From: Emticicia sp051209875
Lineage (GTDB): Bacteria > Bacteroidota > Bacteroidia > Cytophagales > Spirosomataceae
Length of the DNA: 64,000 nucleotides
Direction: 5' to 3'
Assembly (NCBI RefSeq): GCF_051209875.1
Contig: NZ_JBNTQY010000001.1
Coordinates: forward strand, 2,418,001-2,482,000
Below, piece by piece: positions 1-8,909 of the stretch (position 1 is its first letter; the number at the start of each line of letters is the position of its first letter). The notes beneath the pieces are model-generated. The model made no database searches and was not told where the DNA came from. It saw nothing but the letters and a program-made list of their open reading frames with translations. A program made the translations under genes and the position numbers.

Positions 1-102
1 AATATGAGTAAAAATTTTGCCGTTTGTCGTATTATCATGTTGCTGTAACGTTACTATTTCCACCAATTTTTTAATAATTTTTAATAATCAAACCAAAGAT
101 TT

Positions 103-3100
103 ATGAAAGTCAACAATCTACAAAGACTAATTTTAGTTTTTTTTCTGACAGGATTTAGCAGTTTTTTGTACGCCCAAACAAGGGTAATTTCGGGAAATAT
201 TAAAGACAAAGATTCTGGCGAAACCTTGCCAGGTGTTTCAGTTCTAGTAAAAGGAACTACCAATGGTGTAGTTTCAGATTTATCAGGTAATTTTAAAATT
301 TCTGCACCCGATGAGTCAGTGCTTGTTTTTTCATATATAGGATATTCAGTTATTGAAAAAAAATTAAGCAATCAATCTATTTATTCTATAGAATTAGTGT
401 CAGAAAGTAGATTGCTAAGTGAAGTAAGAGTTGTTGGTTATGGCACACAAACCAAAGCTGAATTTACAGGTTCGGCAGTGAGAGTAGGTGGAGATATTAT
501 TAAAGAACAACCAGTCCAAAGTTTCGACCAAGCTTTGTCTGGACGAGCTGCTGGAGTTAGCATTGCTCAACCCAATGGCGTATTAAACAACCCTCCAGTG
601 ATTCGTATTCGTGGTGTAAATTCCATTTCACTAAGTTCGTATCCACTCGTAGTTGTTGATGGTATTCCAATCAATACAGGTAATATTTCAACCAGTACCG
701 CTGTACCCAATAACCCTTTGGGTGATATTAACCCTGCCGATATTGAATCAATTGATGTGTTGAAAGATGCCGCATCCACAGCTATTTATGGCTCAAGAGC
801 AGCGGGCGGTGTTTTATTGGTTACTACTAAACGTGGAAAAACGGGTAAGCCAAAAATTACTTATGAAACCTATGCTGGTGTTTCAAATATCACACGCTTA
901 CCTGAATTACTTAATGCCGAACAATTTATTGCCATTAAAAATGAAGCTGTTTTGAATGCAAAAATCTTAGGAGGAAATGCCAATAATGATAAAGTTGCTT
1001 CGGCGATTTTTTTTCCAAATTATGATGCGAATAATAATCCAGTAGATACTCGTTGGTATGATTATATTTATCAACAAGGTGTTTCACAAAATCATAATTT
1101 AAGTATTTCGGGTGGAACAGCTTCGACAAACTATTATTTTTCAGCCAATTATACAAAGCAGACTGGCTTTTTGGTTGGCAATGAATTTAAAAGAAAATCG
1201 GTTCGCTTCAATATTGACCAAGAATTGACTTCATGGCTGAAGTTTAAAGGTGGAGTATCTTATAATACAAGTAATAATGAATCTCCTTATGCGGGTTCGT
1301 TGCCAAACTCAAACTTTTTCTTAGTAGGTGTGGCACGTTTGGCAATTTCCCTGCCTCCAAATGTTACAGCTTTCAATCCTGATGGCTCATATAATGTAAA
1401 TCCTGCAAGTCCGAATACGATTGGTGTTGGAAATAATCAATTTGTAAGTAACTGGGGTAATCCTGTGGCATTATTGCGAGAAAACAGATATACATCAGAC
1501 AATGATAGAATCATCGGAAACTTTTCATTGGTTGCTGAATTGCTAAAAAATCTAAATTTTACCACAACTTATTCAGTCGATAGATTAAAAACTGATAATG
1601 TGAGTTTTGATAGTGCGATTCAAGGAAATGGCTTTTCGAGCAGAGGTAATGCAACCAATACTTCAGGTTTAAGAGATAATTGGAACTGGACAAATACATT
1701 AGCCTATAACAGAGTATTGGGCAAAAATCATTCTGTGGCGGCTTTAATTGGTTATGATTTTCAAAAATTTTATACAAATTCTTGGGGTGCTTCACGTACA
1801 CAAACTTCAGACCCATTCTTTGCCAATTATCAAGGAAACTGGGGAGCAATTTCTGCTGCCAACAATGATATTGCTGAAAGAGCATTTTTGTCTTCATTTG
1901 CTCGTTTGAACTATGATTTTGGCAAAAAATACTTCTTAACAATCAATTTAAGACGTGATGGGAACTCGGCTTTAGGGTCAGGCAAAAAGTTTGGTAATTT
2001 CGGCGGAATTTCAGGAGGATGGCAGCTTTCTGATGAAAATTTCTATAAATCTTCTTCGCTTGCAAGAATCATTAACAACGTAAAACTCCGTGCAAGTTGG
2101 GGTAGAGTTGGCAATGGGAATTTGAGTAATGAATATAGTTCATTGGAGCTTTACAGTGGTTCATTATATGGGAATGCCTCAACTTGGGCAATCTCACAAG
2201 CTGGAAATCCAAATTTAGGTTGGGAAACCAGCAAGCAAACCAATATTGGTGCGGAATTAGGGTTCTTAAATGACCGAATTCAATTAGAAGCTACTTATTT
2301 TAATAATGATGTAGATGGTTTGATTCTATCGGCTCCACAAGCAGTTTCAAAAGGTATTCCAGGAAATGCTATTCTTGGAAACGTAGGTTCGATGTATAAT
2401 CGTGGTATTGAATTAGGTCTTAATGCAACAATCATTCGCAAAGGCGATTTCTCATGGTCAACTTCTTTGAATTTTACCAAAATAGCCAATAAAGTAACGG
2501 CATTGGCAGATGGAAATACTGATATTGTTGGTACAACACACGTTTCTTATGAAACAACCAATATTACTCGTGTGGGTTATTCGGTTGGTAGTTTGTATGG
2601 AGCTAAAACGGACGGGGTAAATCCTGCTAATGGTCAAAGAATTTTCATCAATGCTAAAGGAGAAAAAGTGCAATTTAGTCAAGTTGTAGCTCCAGGTCAA
2701 AGCCAATGGACTTATCTTGATGGAACAAAGGCTCCAGCTATTACAGGAGCAGATTATTACTTAATAGGTAATGCTTTACCAACTTTTTATGGTGGTTTTG
2801 CCAATAATTTCAAATACAAAAATTTCGATTTAAGTTTCAATATTTCTTATGCTGGTGGCAACTATATTCAAAATGGGACAAGAGCTACATTACTTGACCA
2901 AAGAGCTTATAATAACTCTACTGAAATCTTGAAACGTTGGCAAAAACCAGGAGACATCACCGATATTCCAAGATTGGTTTATAACGACCAAACTTCAAGT
3001 GGTTCGTCATTTCCAGTATCAACTAATGCCGAAAAAGCAGATTTTATTCGCCTTCAAAATGCTTCAATTGGTTATCGTTTACCAACTACTTTACTTGGTA

Positions 3101-3291
3101 AAGTCACCAAATCAGGTATTAATTCGGTTCGTATTTATGCTCAAGGCTCAAATCTATTCTTGCTTACTAAATATACTGGAACAGACCCAGAATCTTCAGT
3201 GAATGGAAATTCAAATACAACACCAGGCGTAGAGAAAAACTCGGTTGGACAAGCCAAAACATTTACTATAGGACTAAACCTCAGTTTCTAA
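103..3291 (+). CDS. susC: SusC/RagA-family TonB-linked outer-membrane transporter (first pair)
   Basis: TonB-dependent outer-membrane channel that, with its SusD lipoprotein, imports a nutrient too large for porins. A Sec signal peptide ends near residue 24 (LYAQ). A carboxypeptidase-D-regulatory-like domain (about 30-110) follows, then the plug (begins near VVGYGTQ, about 111-245) with the SusC signature YGSRAAGGVLLVTTKRG, then a long beta-barrel ending in an aromatic residue (NLSF). The length of 1062 aa is typical. It lies 28 bp upstream of susD. Substrate cannot be read from sequence. No glycoside hydrolase is adjacent, so a non-glycan ligand is possible given the sulfur genes downstream (inference). 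Confidence 0.95.
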   Translation: MKVNNLQRLILVFFLTGFSSFLYAQTRVISGNIKDKDSGETLPGVSVLVKGTTNGVVSDLSGNFKISAPDESVLVFSYIGYSVIEKKLSNQSIYSIELVSESRLLSEVRVVGYGTQTKAEFTGSAVRVGGDIIKEQPVQSFDQALSGRAAGVSIAQPNGVLNNPPVIRIRGVNSISLSSYPLVVVDGIPINTGNISTSTAVPNNPLGDINPADIESIDVLKDAASTAIYGSRAAGGVLLVTTKRGKTGKPKITYETYAGVSNITRLPELLNAEQFIAIKNEAVLNAKILGGNANNDKVASAIFFPNYDANNNPVDTRWYDYIYQQGVSQNHNLSISGGTASTNYYFSANYTKQTGFLVGNEFKRKSVRFNIDQELTSWLKFKGGVSYNTSNNESPYAGSLPNSNFFLVGVARLAISLPPNVTAFNPDGSYNVNPASPNTIGVGNNQFVSNWGNPVALLRENRYTSDNDRIIGNFSLVAELLKNLNFTTTYSVDRLKTDNVSFDSAIQGNGFSSRGNATNTSGLRDNWNWTNTLAYNRVLGKNHSVAALIGYDFQKFYTNSWGASRTQTSDPFFANYQGNWGAISAANNDIAERAFLSSFARLNYDFGKKYFLTINLRRDGNSALGSGKKFGNFGGISGGWQLSDENFYKSSSLARIINNVKLRASWGRVGNGNLSNEYSSLELYSGSLYGNASTWAISQAGNPNLGWETSKQTNIGAELGFLNDRIQLEATYFNNDVDGLILSAPQAVSKGIPGNAILGNVGSMYNRGIELGLNATIIRKGDFSWSTSLNFTKIANKVTALADGNTDIVGTTHVSYETTNITRVGYSVGSLYGAKTDGVNPANGQRIFINAKGEKVQFSQVVAPGQSQWTYLDGTKAPAITGADYYLIGNALPTFYGGFANNFKYKNFDLSFNISYAGGNYIQNGTRATLLDQRAYNNSTEILKRWQKPGDITDIPRLVYNDQTSSGSSFPVSTNAEKADFIRLQNASIGYRLPTTLLGKVTKSGINSVRIYAQGSNLFLLTKYTGTDPESSVNGNSNTTPGVEKNSVGQAKTFTIGLNLSF

Positions 3292-3319
3292 ATTTAAAAA
3301 CTTTTTTTATTAAGCATTT

Positions 3320-4771
3320 ATGAAAAATACATATAAATCAAAAAAAATAATCGCTTTAGCAATTGCAGGGTTATTATTCACAGCATCGAGTTGTGACCAA
3401 GAAAAAACATTGAATCCTGCACCTATAACTGCTATCAGTGGTGTAAATGCTTTTGACACGCCAGCACGTATTTTAGGTCTGGTCAATGGAATCTATAAAG
3501 CAGTTAAATCAAGTAATTTTTACGGTGGGAATTATTATATTTATCAAGAAGCAAGAGGTGAAGAGTTTATCAATCGCACGAGTAATACATTTACAGCTTT
3601 TGAGGCTTGGAATCAAACCTTGAATTCGGGTTCAAATTTCGTTGCGGGTTTTTGGGAAGCTGGTTATCGAACGATTAATAATGCCAATATTTTAATTAAA
3701 GGATTAAACGAAAATCCAAAAATTGTTGGTGAAACTTTGAACAAGCAATACATAGCTGAAGCCAAATTTTTAAGAGCATTAAGTTATTATGCCTTAGTTA
3801 CATTTTATGCTCGTCCGTACAATGAAAACAAAGGAACTTCGCCAGGTCTGCCATTACGTTTACAAGCTGAAGTTGACAATGCCAATAATGACCTAAAACG
3901 CAGCTCAGTAGCCGAAGTTTATGCTCAAATCATCAAAGATTTGAATGAAGCCGAAGCCGACCTACCACTCAGTTATTCTTCGGCTTTACTAAATACCACC
4001 CGTGCTCATCGCAATACAGCCATTGCATTGAAAACTCGTGTTTATTTGAATAGTGGTAATTATGAAAAAGTAATCGAGGAAGCAAAGAAAATTGTTTCAA
4101 CCGCTGCACCTTTTGCTGCAACTACGGGGGTCAATCATAAATTGCAAAATATCATTGAGATTTTTACGACCAATTACACAAGTACTGAATCTATATTATC
4201 AGTTCCTCAAACTGACTTGGATAATGTTACTGGACAACCTTCTTTTCCTTATGTTTTTAACGCAAATTCAGAATATAACTTAAATCCGACTGGAATTTGG
4301 GGAGATACTGAATGGAAATCTACTGATTTGAGAAGAACTTTTGCACGTACAGCCTCGGGTGTGCAATTCATTACAAAATACAATAAACCATCTCCATTCT
4401 TAGATTACTTACCAATTATTCGTTACTCTGAAGTTTTATTAAATTATGCAGAAGCAGCCGCTCGTACCAATGATTTAACCAAATCGGTCGAATTATTAAA
4501 GGCTGTTCGTAATCGTTCAGATGTAAACTATGTATTTCCAGTTGCAGCTACATCATCACAAACATCTTTGGTTAATACAATTTTGAATGAACGAAGAATT
4601 GAATTGATAGGCGAAGGTTTTAGGTCGAATGATTTAGTGAGAAATTTATTGCCGTTTCCTGCTAAAGCAAGTAGTACATTGACAGCTCCCGAAGTAAAAC
4701 CATCACAAGATAATTATGTTTTGCCCTTGCCAAACATTGAAATAGTTACGAATAAACTACTCCTAAAATAA
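3320..4771 (+). CDS. susD: SusD/RagB-family nutrient-binding outer-membrane lipoprotein
   Basis: Surface lipoprotein that caps the SusC channel and captures ligand. The lipobox is TASSC with the acylated Cys at residue 25. The SusD N-terminal TPR-like region (FLRALSYYALVTFYARPY) and the C-terminal RagB region (NERRIELIGEGFRSNDLVRN) are both present. At 483 aa it is on the short side but apparently complete. It is co-transcribed with the upstream susC and followed by a hairpin terminator. Confidence 0.95.
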   Translation: MKNTYKSKKIIALAIAGLLFTASSCDQEKTLNPAPITAISGVNAFDTPARILGLVNGIYKAVKSSNFYGGNYYIYQEARGEEFINRTSNTFTAFEAWNQTLNSGSNFVAGFWEAGYRTINNANILIKGLNENPKIVGETLNKQYIAEAKFLRALSYYALVTFYARPYNENKGTSPGLPLRLQAEVDNANNDLKRSSVAEVYAQIIKDLNEAEADLPLSYSSALLNTTRAHRNTAIALKTRVYLNSGNYEKVIEEAKKIVSTAAPFAATTGVNHKLQNIIEIFTTNYTSTESILSVPQTDLDNVTGQPSFPYVFNANSEYNLNPTGIWGDTEWKSTDLRRTFARTASGVQFITKYNKPSPFLDYLPIIRYSEVLLNYAEAAARTNDLTKSVELLKAVRNRSDVNYVFPVAATSSQTSLVNTILNERRIELIGEGFRSNDLVRNLLPFPAKASSTLTAPEVKPSQDNYVLPLPNIEIVTNKLLLK

Positions 4772-4786
4772 ACCCTAAACAAAACT

Positions 4787-4813
4787 GAATAGCGGCACTT
4801 GTTGTCGCTATTC
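4787..4813 (+). terminator. Hairpin terminator after first susCD pair
   Basis: GAATAGCG at 4787-4794 pairs with CGCTATTC at 4806-4813. With a G-T wobble the stem extends to about 11 bp around a CTTGT loop. Only a weak T-rich tail follows. It separates susD from the TPR gene. Confidence 0.6.
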
Positions 4814-4835
4814 TATCAAATTTTATTGCTAATCA

Positions 4836-6581
4836 ATGAAAATCCATTTTCTCATATTCTTTTTGTTAACTTTTGAGGTTTTTGCTCAACGAACTCGTCA
4901 GCAAGAGACGCAACATCAGCATGATAATTCAGCAAGCCAAGAAGCTCATGACGGAGGAGTTAGTCATGAAAACCATAATCATTTAGAACATATTTTGGAT
5001 TATCGGAAAGAAACAGCTTATGTTCCTAATTTGCCGCCACCTATCATTTTTACTGGAATCGGTGAAGTAGATTTTAAGATAACAACCAAGTCACCTAAAA
5101 CACAGCAATTCTTTAATCAAGGAATCGCCTTACTTCACTGTTTTTGGGATTTTGAGGCTTATCGAGCTTTCAAAGAAGCGATAAAAAATGATTCAACCGC
5201 CATTATGCCTTATTATGGACTTTATAGTGCGATTGGGGCCATTGAAGGGGATGAATTTAAAAACGATCAAAAGTTGGCAGTTGCCAAACTTAAACAATTA
5301 AAAGAGAAGGCAACAGAACGAGAAAAATTATATGCCGATGCTATTCTTGTGAGAGATAATAACGAATCAGGCGGAAAGGCTGCTTATCAAGGTAAGTTAG
5401 AGTTGATAATTCATAAATATCCTGAAGACCTTGATGCAAAACTATTTTTAGCACTAAGCAAAATGGGAGGCTATGATTCCAAAATGAATCCTCGTGAAGG
5501 ACAAATTTATTCAGAATATATATTAAAAGATATTCTTCGGACACACCCAGAAAATGCAGCGGCACATCATTATTGGATTCATTTGAAAGAAAATTGTTGC
5601 CCAGAAGAAGCAATTAAAAGTTCTGAAATTTTAGCGAAACTTTCGCCAAACTCTGGTCACATGGTACACATGCCAGGTCATGTGTATTATAAATTGGGAG
5701 ATTATGAAAAAGCACATGAAGCTTTTGTAGCAGCAGTAAAAGTTGATTCGGCCTATATGAAACAACAAAAAATGCCTGAAGTGGATACATGGAATTATAT
5801 CCATAATATCAATTATTTACTTTCAAATTGTGCCGAAAATGGTCACTATCAAACGGCACTTTATTATGCTGAAAAACTACAAAAAATGCCCGCAACTAAG
5901 GAACGAAAAAGAAAATATGAAGGACGTTTCTTTTATCAAGGTGTCATTGCTCCTGCAAAAATGGAACTTTGTTTTGGATTTTATAAGAAAGCCTCTGAAA
6001 AACTTTCTGCTATTCAAATCGACAAAGATAGTTTGTTTACAAACAAAGCAATTGCCTATAAAGATGCTCTAAATTTCTTCGCATTAGGAATGGATGCAAT
6101 TCAAAATGGTAAAATAGAAGAAGCCAAAAAATACTCGGATGCTCTCGATGCCTTACTTTGGAGAAACAGTAATCAACTTACTGCAAAAGATATTATTGCA
6201 GCCAAACGACTTAGTGATTTGAATGTAGCTTCTTTAGAATTGCAAGGTGTTATTCAGAGTGCTGAAAATAATTATGAAGAAGCCATTAAAATTCTTGAAA
6301 AAGCCCAACAAAAAGAAGAAGATTTAGGCTATAGCGAACCTCCAACTTATGCTCGACCAGTTTTGATAAGTTTGGCAGAAGCACATCTAAAAGCAGATAA
6401 ATTCGAAAATGCGATTAAGTCGTATAATGAATTATTGATAAAGCACCCAAATTCTGCCAATGGGTATTGGGGACTTTATAAAGTTTATAAAGCAAAAGGT
6501 GATGTGCATCATTCGGATGAATTTGCTGAAAAATTAAGTGAGGTAATAAAAAATGGTGAAAAGGGGTTATTTCCGCTATAA
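4836..6581 (+). CDS. Exported TPR-repeat protein with His-rich N-terminus
   Basis: Sec signal peptide (residues 1-17, cut after VFA). The mature N-terminus (about 20-55) is loaded with His, Gln, Asp and Glu, with several HxH spacings, and may bind metal. The rest is a TPR solenoid of a widespread family recognised by FNQGIALLHCFWDFEAYRAF near 95-115 and HMVHMPGHVYYKLGDY near 270-290, plus an adjacent NCC. Molecular function of the family is unknown to me. It follows susD after a terminator-like hairpin and precedes the DUF1684 gene, which has its own possible operator. Scaffold or metal-handling roles are inference only. Confidence 0.8.
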   Translation: MKIHFLIFFLLTFEVFAQRTRQQETQHQHDNSASQEAHDGGVSHENHNHLEHILDYRKETAYVPNLPPPIIFTGIGEVDFKITTKSPKTQQFFNQGIALLHCFWDFEAYRAFKEAIKNDSTAIMPYYGLYSAIGAIEGDEFKNDQKLAVAKLKQLKEKATEREKLYADAILVRDNNESGGKAAYQGKLELIIHKYPEDLDAKLFLALSKMGGYDSKMNPREGQIYSEYILKDILRTHPENAAAHHYWIHLKENCCPEEAIKSSEILAKLSPNSGHMVHMPGHVYYKLGDYEKAHEAFVAAVKVDSAYMKQQKMPEVDTWNYIHNINYLLSNCAENGHYQTALYYAEKLQKMPATKERKRKYEGRFFYQGVIAPAKMELCFGFYKKASEKLSAIQIDKDSLFTNKAIAYKDALNFFALGMDAIQNGKIEEAKKYSDALDALLWRNSNQLTAKDIIAAKRLSDLNVASLELQGVIQSAENNYEEAIKILEKAQQKEEDLGYSEPPTYARPVLISLAEAHLKADKFENAIKSYNELLIKHPNSANGYWGLYKVYKAKGDVHHSDEFAEKLSEVIKNGEKGLFPL

Positions 6582-6596
6582 ATAGTATTACTTTAG

Positions 6597-6623
6597 TAAA
6601 AAATAGTTAATATATAGATTAAG
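6597..6623. promoter_or_regulatory. Weak copy of the 27-bp dyad (site G)
   Basis: The right arm TATATAGATTAAG matches the right arm of the stronger sites (TATATAGATTAAA before DUF4395). The left arm is degenerate. It sits 33 bp before the DUF1684 start. No clear TAnnTTTG box follows, so this is a low-confidence member. Confidence 0.35.
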
Positions 6624-6655
6624 AGTGTTAATAATATTTAAAACAAAATAATATC

Positions 6656-7537
6656 ATGACAAAGTACATTAAATCTCTCGGTACATTGGTTTTATCGGTG
6701 CTGTTATTTTCATTTATCGATGACAGCCCTTATGAAACAACCATCAAAAGTTGGCATCAAAAAAGAATTGAAGGCTTGAAAGCAGAAGAAGGTTGGTTGA
6801 ATTTAGCTGGCTTATTTTGGCTTGAAGAAGGCGAAAATACCATTGGTGGTGATAAAAGTAATTCTATCAAATTCCCTGCTGACCATGCTGATGCTTTCTT
6901 AGGCAAAATCATTCTTAAAAATGGTAAAGTGTCTTATGAATCGGCTTCAAATGCAGTAGTAAACTTAGGCACTGAACCTGCCAAAAACGTAGATTTATTT
7001 CCATATAGTGGTAAACCAACGGTTCTAAGTCATAAAACCCTTCGTTGGTTTATCATTCAAAGAGGTGATAAATATGCAATCAGATTACGTGACCTTGAAG
7101 GCGAATACATAAAAAACTTCAAAGGCATCGAAACTTTTCCTATCAATCAAGAATGGAAAGTAAAAGCTAAATTTATTCCAACCGAAGGAAAAAAACTTAA
7201 AATTACTGATATTACAGGTCGCACTTACGAGCAAGATTCACCTGGGAAATTGGTTTTCACAGTTGATGGTAAAGAATACAGTTTAGAAGCCACTGGCACA
7301 AAAGAACATTTACATTTTGTGTATGGCGACGCTACCAACAAGCACGAAACTTATGGAGCAGGTAGATTCTTAGATGCAGAAGCCCCAGATGCCAATGGTG
7401 ATATTTATATTGATTTCAATAAATCGTATAATCCACCTTGTGCATTTACACCTTATGCGACTTGCCCTTTACCGACAAAAGAAAACATCTTAACAGTAGC
7501 GATCAAAGCAGGTGAAAAATATCATGGAAGCCACTAA
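6656..7537 (+). CDS. DUF1684 family protein
   Basis: Member of the DUF1684 family, recognised by EGWLNLAGLFWLEEGENTIG near residue 43 and the strongly conserved C-terminal motif DFNKSYNPPCAFTPYATCPL near residue 260. A hydrophobic N-terminus (about 5-22) suggests export. The family is all-beta and of unknown biochemical role. The two conserved Cys in the PPCAFTPYATCP stretch are retained. A weak copy of the regional palindrome lies upstream. Length (293 aa) is normal for the family. Confidence 0.85.
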   Translation: MTKYIKSLGTLVLSVLLFSFIDDSPYETTIKSWHQKRIEGLKAEEGWLNLAGLFWLEEGENTIGGDKSNSIKFPADHADAFLGKIILKNGKVSYESASNAVVNLGTEPAKNVDLFPYSGKPTVLSHKTLRWFIIQRGDKYAIRLRDLEGEYIKNFKGIETFPINQEWKVKAKFIPTEGKKLKITDITGRTYEQDSPGKLVFTVDGKEYSLEATGTKEHLHFVYGDATNKHETYGAGRFLDAEAPDANGDIYIDFNKSYNPPCAFTPYATCPLPTKENILTVAIKAGEKYHGSH

Positions 7538-7568
7538 GTTTTAGAGAACAAATCAACAAAATAATTGT

Positions 7569-8177
7569 ATGAAACATGTTATTCTTGCAATACTCCTACT
7601 CAAAAGTACGGTATTTTGCTCTGCTCAGTCATTTAGTTTTTTAGAAGATTTACAAAATGGTAGGCTAGAATTTGTCAATCGAGAATATGATGAGGCCAGC
7701 CCAAAAAGAATTAAAATTACTGAAAAAAAGGGAGATGGTTTGTTATGGATAACAAGTTATAATTTTATTGAAGGCAACATTGATTTTGATGCAAAAGGAC
7801 TGGATTTATCTACTGAGAAATACATTGGGCTTGCATTTTATGGGCAGAACGATACTGCTTTTCAAGCCCTTTGTATTTCTCCTTATGCTCTATTGAATGA
7901 AGATTATTCCCTTCGTAAGAATGCCATAAAGTACTATGCCTCGCCGATTCCCAAAGAATTAAATTCAGCTTGTGATGAAAACGCTAAACTGAGTTTAAAT
8001 CGATGGATTCATATCAGATTACAAATAAAAAATAAAAATGTGGAGGTCTATGTCGATAATAATCCTTCACCAGCATTTTCATCACAATTGATTGATGGAA
8101 AAGTAGGAGGGAAGTTTGGTGTTTTTCTGAGTGATGGTGCGGGCGGAGAGTTTGGCAATATAAAGATTACGCCCTAA
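7569..8177 (+). CDS. Exported concanavalin-like (LamG/DUF1080-type) hypothetical protein
   Basis: The signal peptide ends near residue 20 (FCSAQS). The mature part looks like a single jelly-roll domain: an I-x-F-D-A-K-G-L-D strand, YIGLAFYGQ, a stretch with HIRLQIKNKNVEVYVDN, and a GKFGVFLSDGAGGEFGNIKI end. This is the layout of LamG and DUF1080-like carbohydrate-binding folds. No catalytic residue pattern could be named. It begins 31 bp after the DUF1684 gene and precedes the cytochrome/SoxC pair. Function unknown. Confidence 0.7.
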   Translation: MKHVILAILLLKSTVFCSAQSFSFLEDLQNGRLEFVNREYDEASPKRIKITEKKGDGLLWITSYNFIEGNIDFDAKGLDLSTEKYIGLAFYGQNDTAFQALCISPYALLNEDYSLRKNAIKYYASPIPKELNSACDENAKLSLNRWIHIRLQIKNKNVEVYVDNNPSPAFSSQLIDGKVGGKFGVFLSDGAGGEFGNIKITP

Positions 8178-8261
8178 AATTTCTGCTTTAAATTGATAAA
8201 ATTGTATATTGAAGCAGCTGTAAGTGTAGATAAAGTAAACTTTTTTAACTTAAATTGGATA

Positions 8262-8909
8262 ATGATTTTGCCTAAAAACATCAGTAATATTAACCTCAAA
8301 AAAAACAAGATTATTTTAGTAATCGTTATAATAGTATTGTTAGGACAAAGCTATTTTCAGTCTATGAGTAAAGATAAAATTACTGATAATCTGCTATCTA
8401 ATGAAAAGCAATCAACCTTTTTTACTGACACTATTCCAAGTTCATTCGGTTTTGGTAGAAAAGCCACCCAAGCAGAAATTGATAAATTAGATATTGATGT
8501 GCGGCCTGATGGAAAGGGTTTGCCTAAGGGCGAAGGCATTGCTGCAAAAGGAAGAATCATTTTTGATGCAAAATGTGTAGCTTGTCATGGAGTTGGTGGG
8601 ATCGGCGGGCCAAACGGCTCTTTAGTCACCAATAAAAATCCAACAGACAAACGTCGGGAAAAGACAATTGGCAATTATTGGCCTTACGCTACTACGGTTT
8701 TTGACTATATTCGTAGAGCAATGCCATTCAACGAACCAGGCTCTTTAAGCAATGAAGAGGTATATCACTTGACCGCATATTTATTAAATGCCAATGGAAT
8801 TACTGATGAAAAAGCAATAATAAATGCCCAAACATTACCCAAAGTAGAAATGCCAGCCAAAAACTTGTTTGTACCAGATGACCGTAAAGGAGGTGCTGAA
8901 ATCAGATGA
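8262..8909 (+). CDS. Membrane-anchored c-type cytochrome, partner of SoxC
   Basis: Mono-heme cytochrome c expected to accept electrons from the sulfite dehydrogenase encoded next. An N-terminal membrane segment (about residues 15-28) anchors a periplasmic domain. The heme site CVACHG lies at about residues 105-110, and a later Met (AMPFNEPGSL) is the likely sixth ligand. The open frame extends to a TTG at 8193, but I chose the ATG at 8262 because it gives a compact positively charged N-terminus before the membrane helix. It overlaps soxC by 4 bp (ATGA), so the two are translationally coupled. It is analogous to SoxD or SorB (inference from context). Confidence 0.85.
   Translation: MILPKNISNINLKKNKIILVIVIIVLLGQSYFQSMSKDKITDNLLSNEKQSTFFTDTIPSSFGFGRKATQAEIDKLDIDVRPDGKGLPKGEGIAAKGRIIFDAKCVACHGVGGIGGPNGSLVTNKNPTDKRREKTIGNYWPYATTVFDYIRRAMPFNEPGSLSNEEVYHLTAYLLNANGITDEKAIINAQTLPKVEMPAKNLFVPDDRKGGAEIR

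Noticed and set aside
1..102. Palindrome GTAACGTTAC at 45-54 and a possible promoter upstream of the first susC
   Set aside because: A single 10-bp palindrome without a recognisable -7 box, and upstream sequence is cut by the window edge. Not enough to call.
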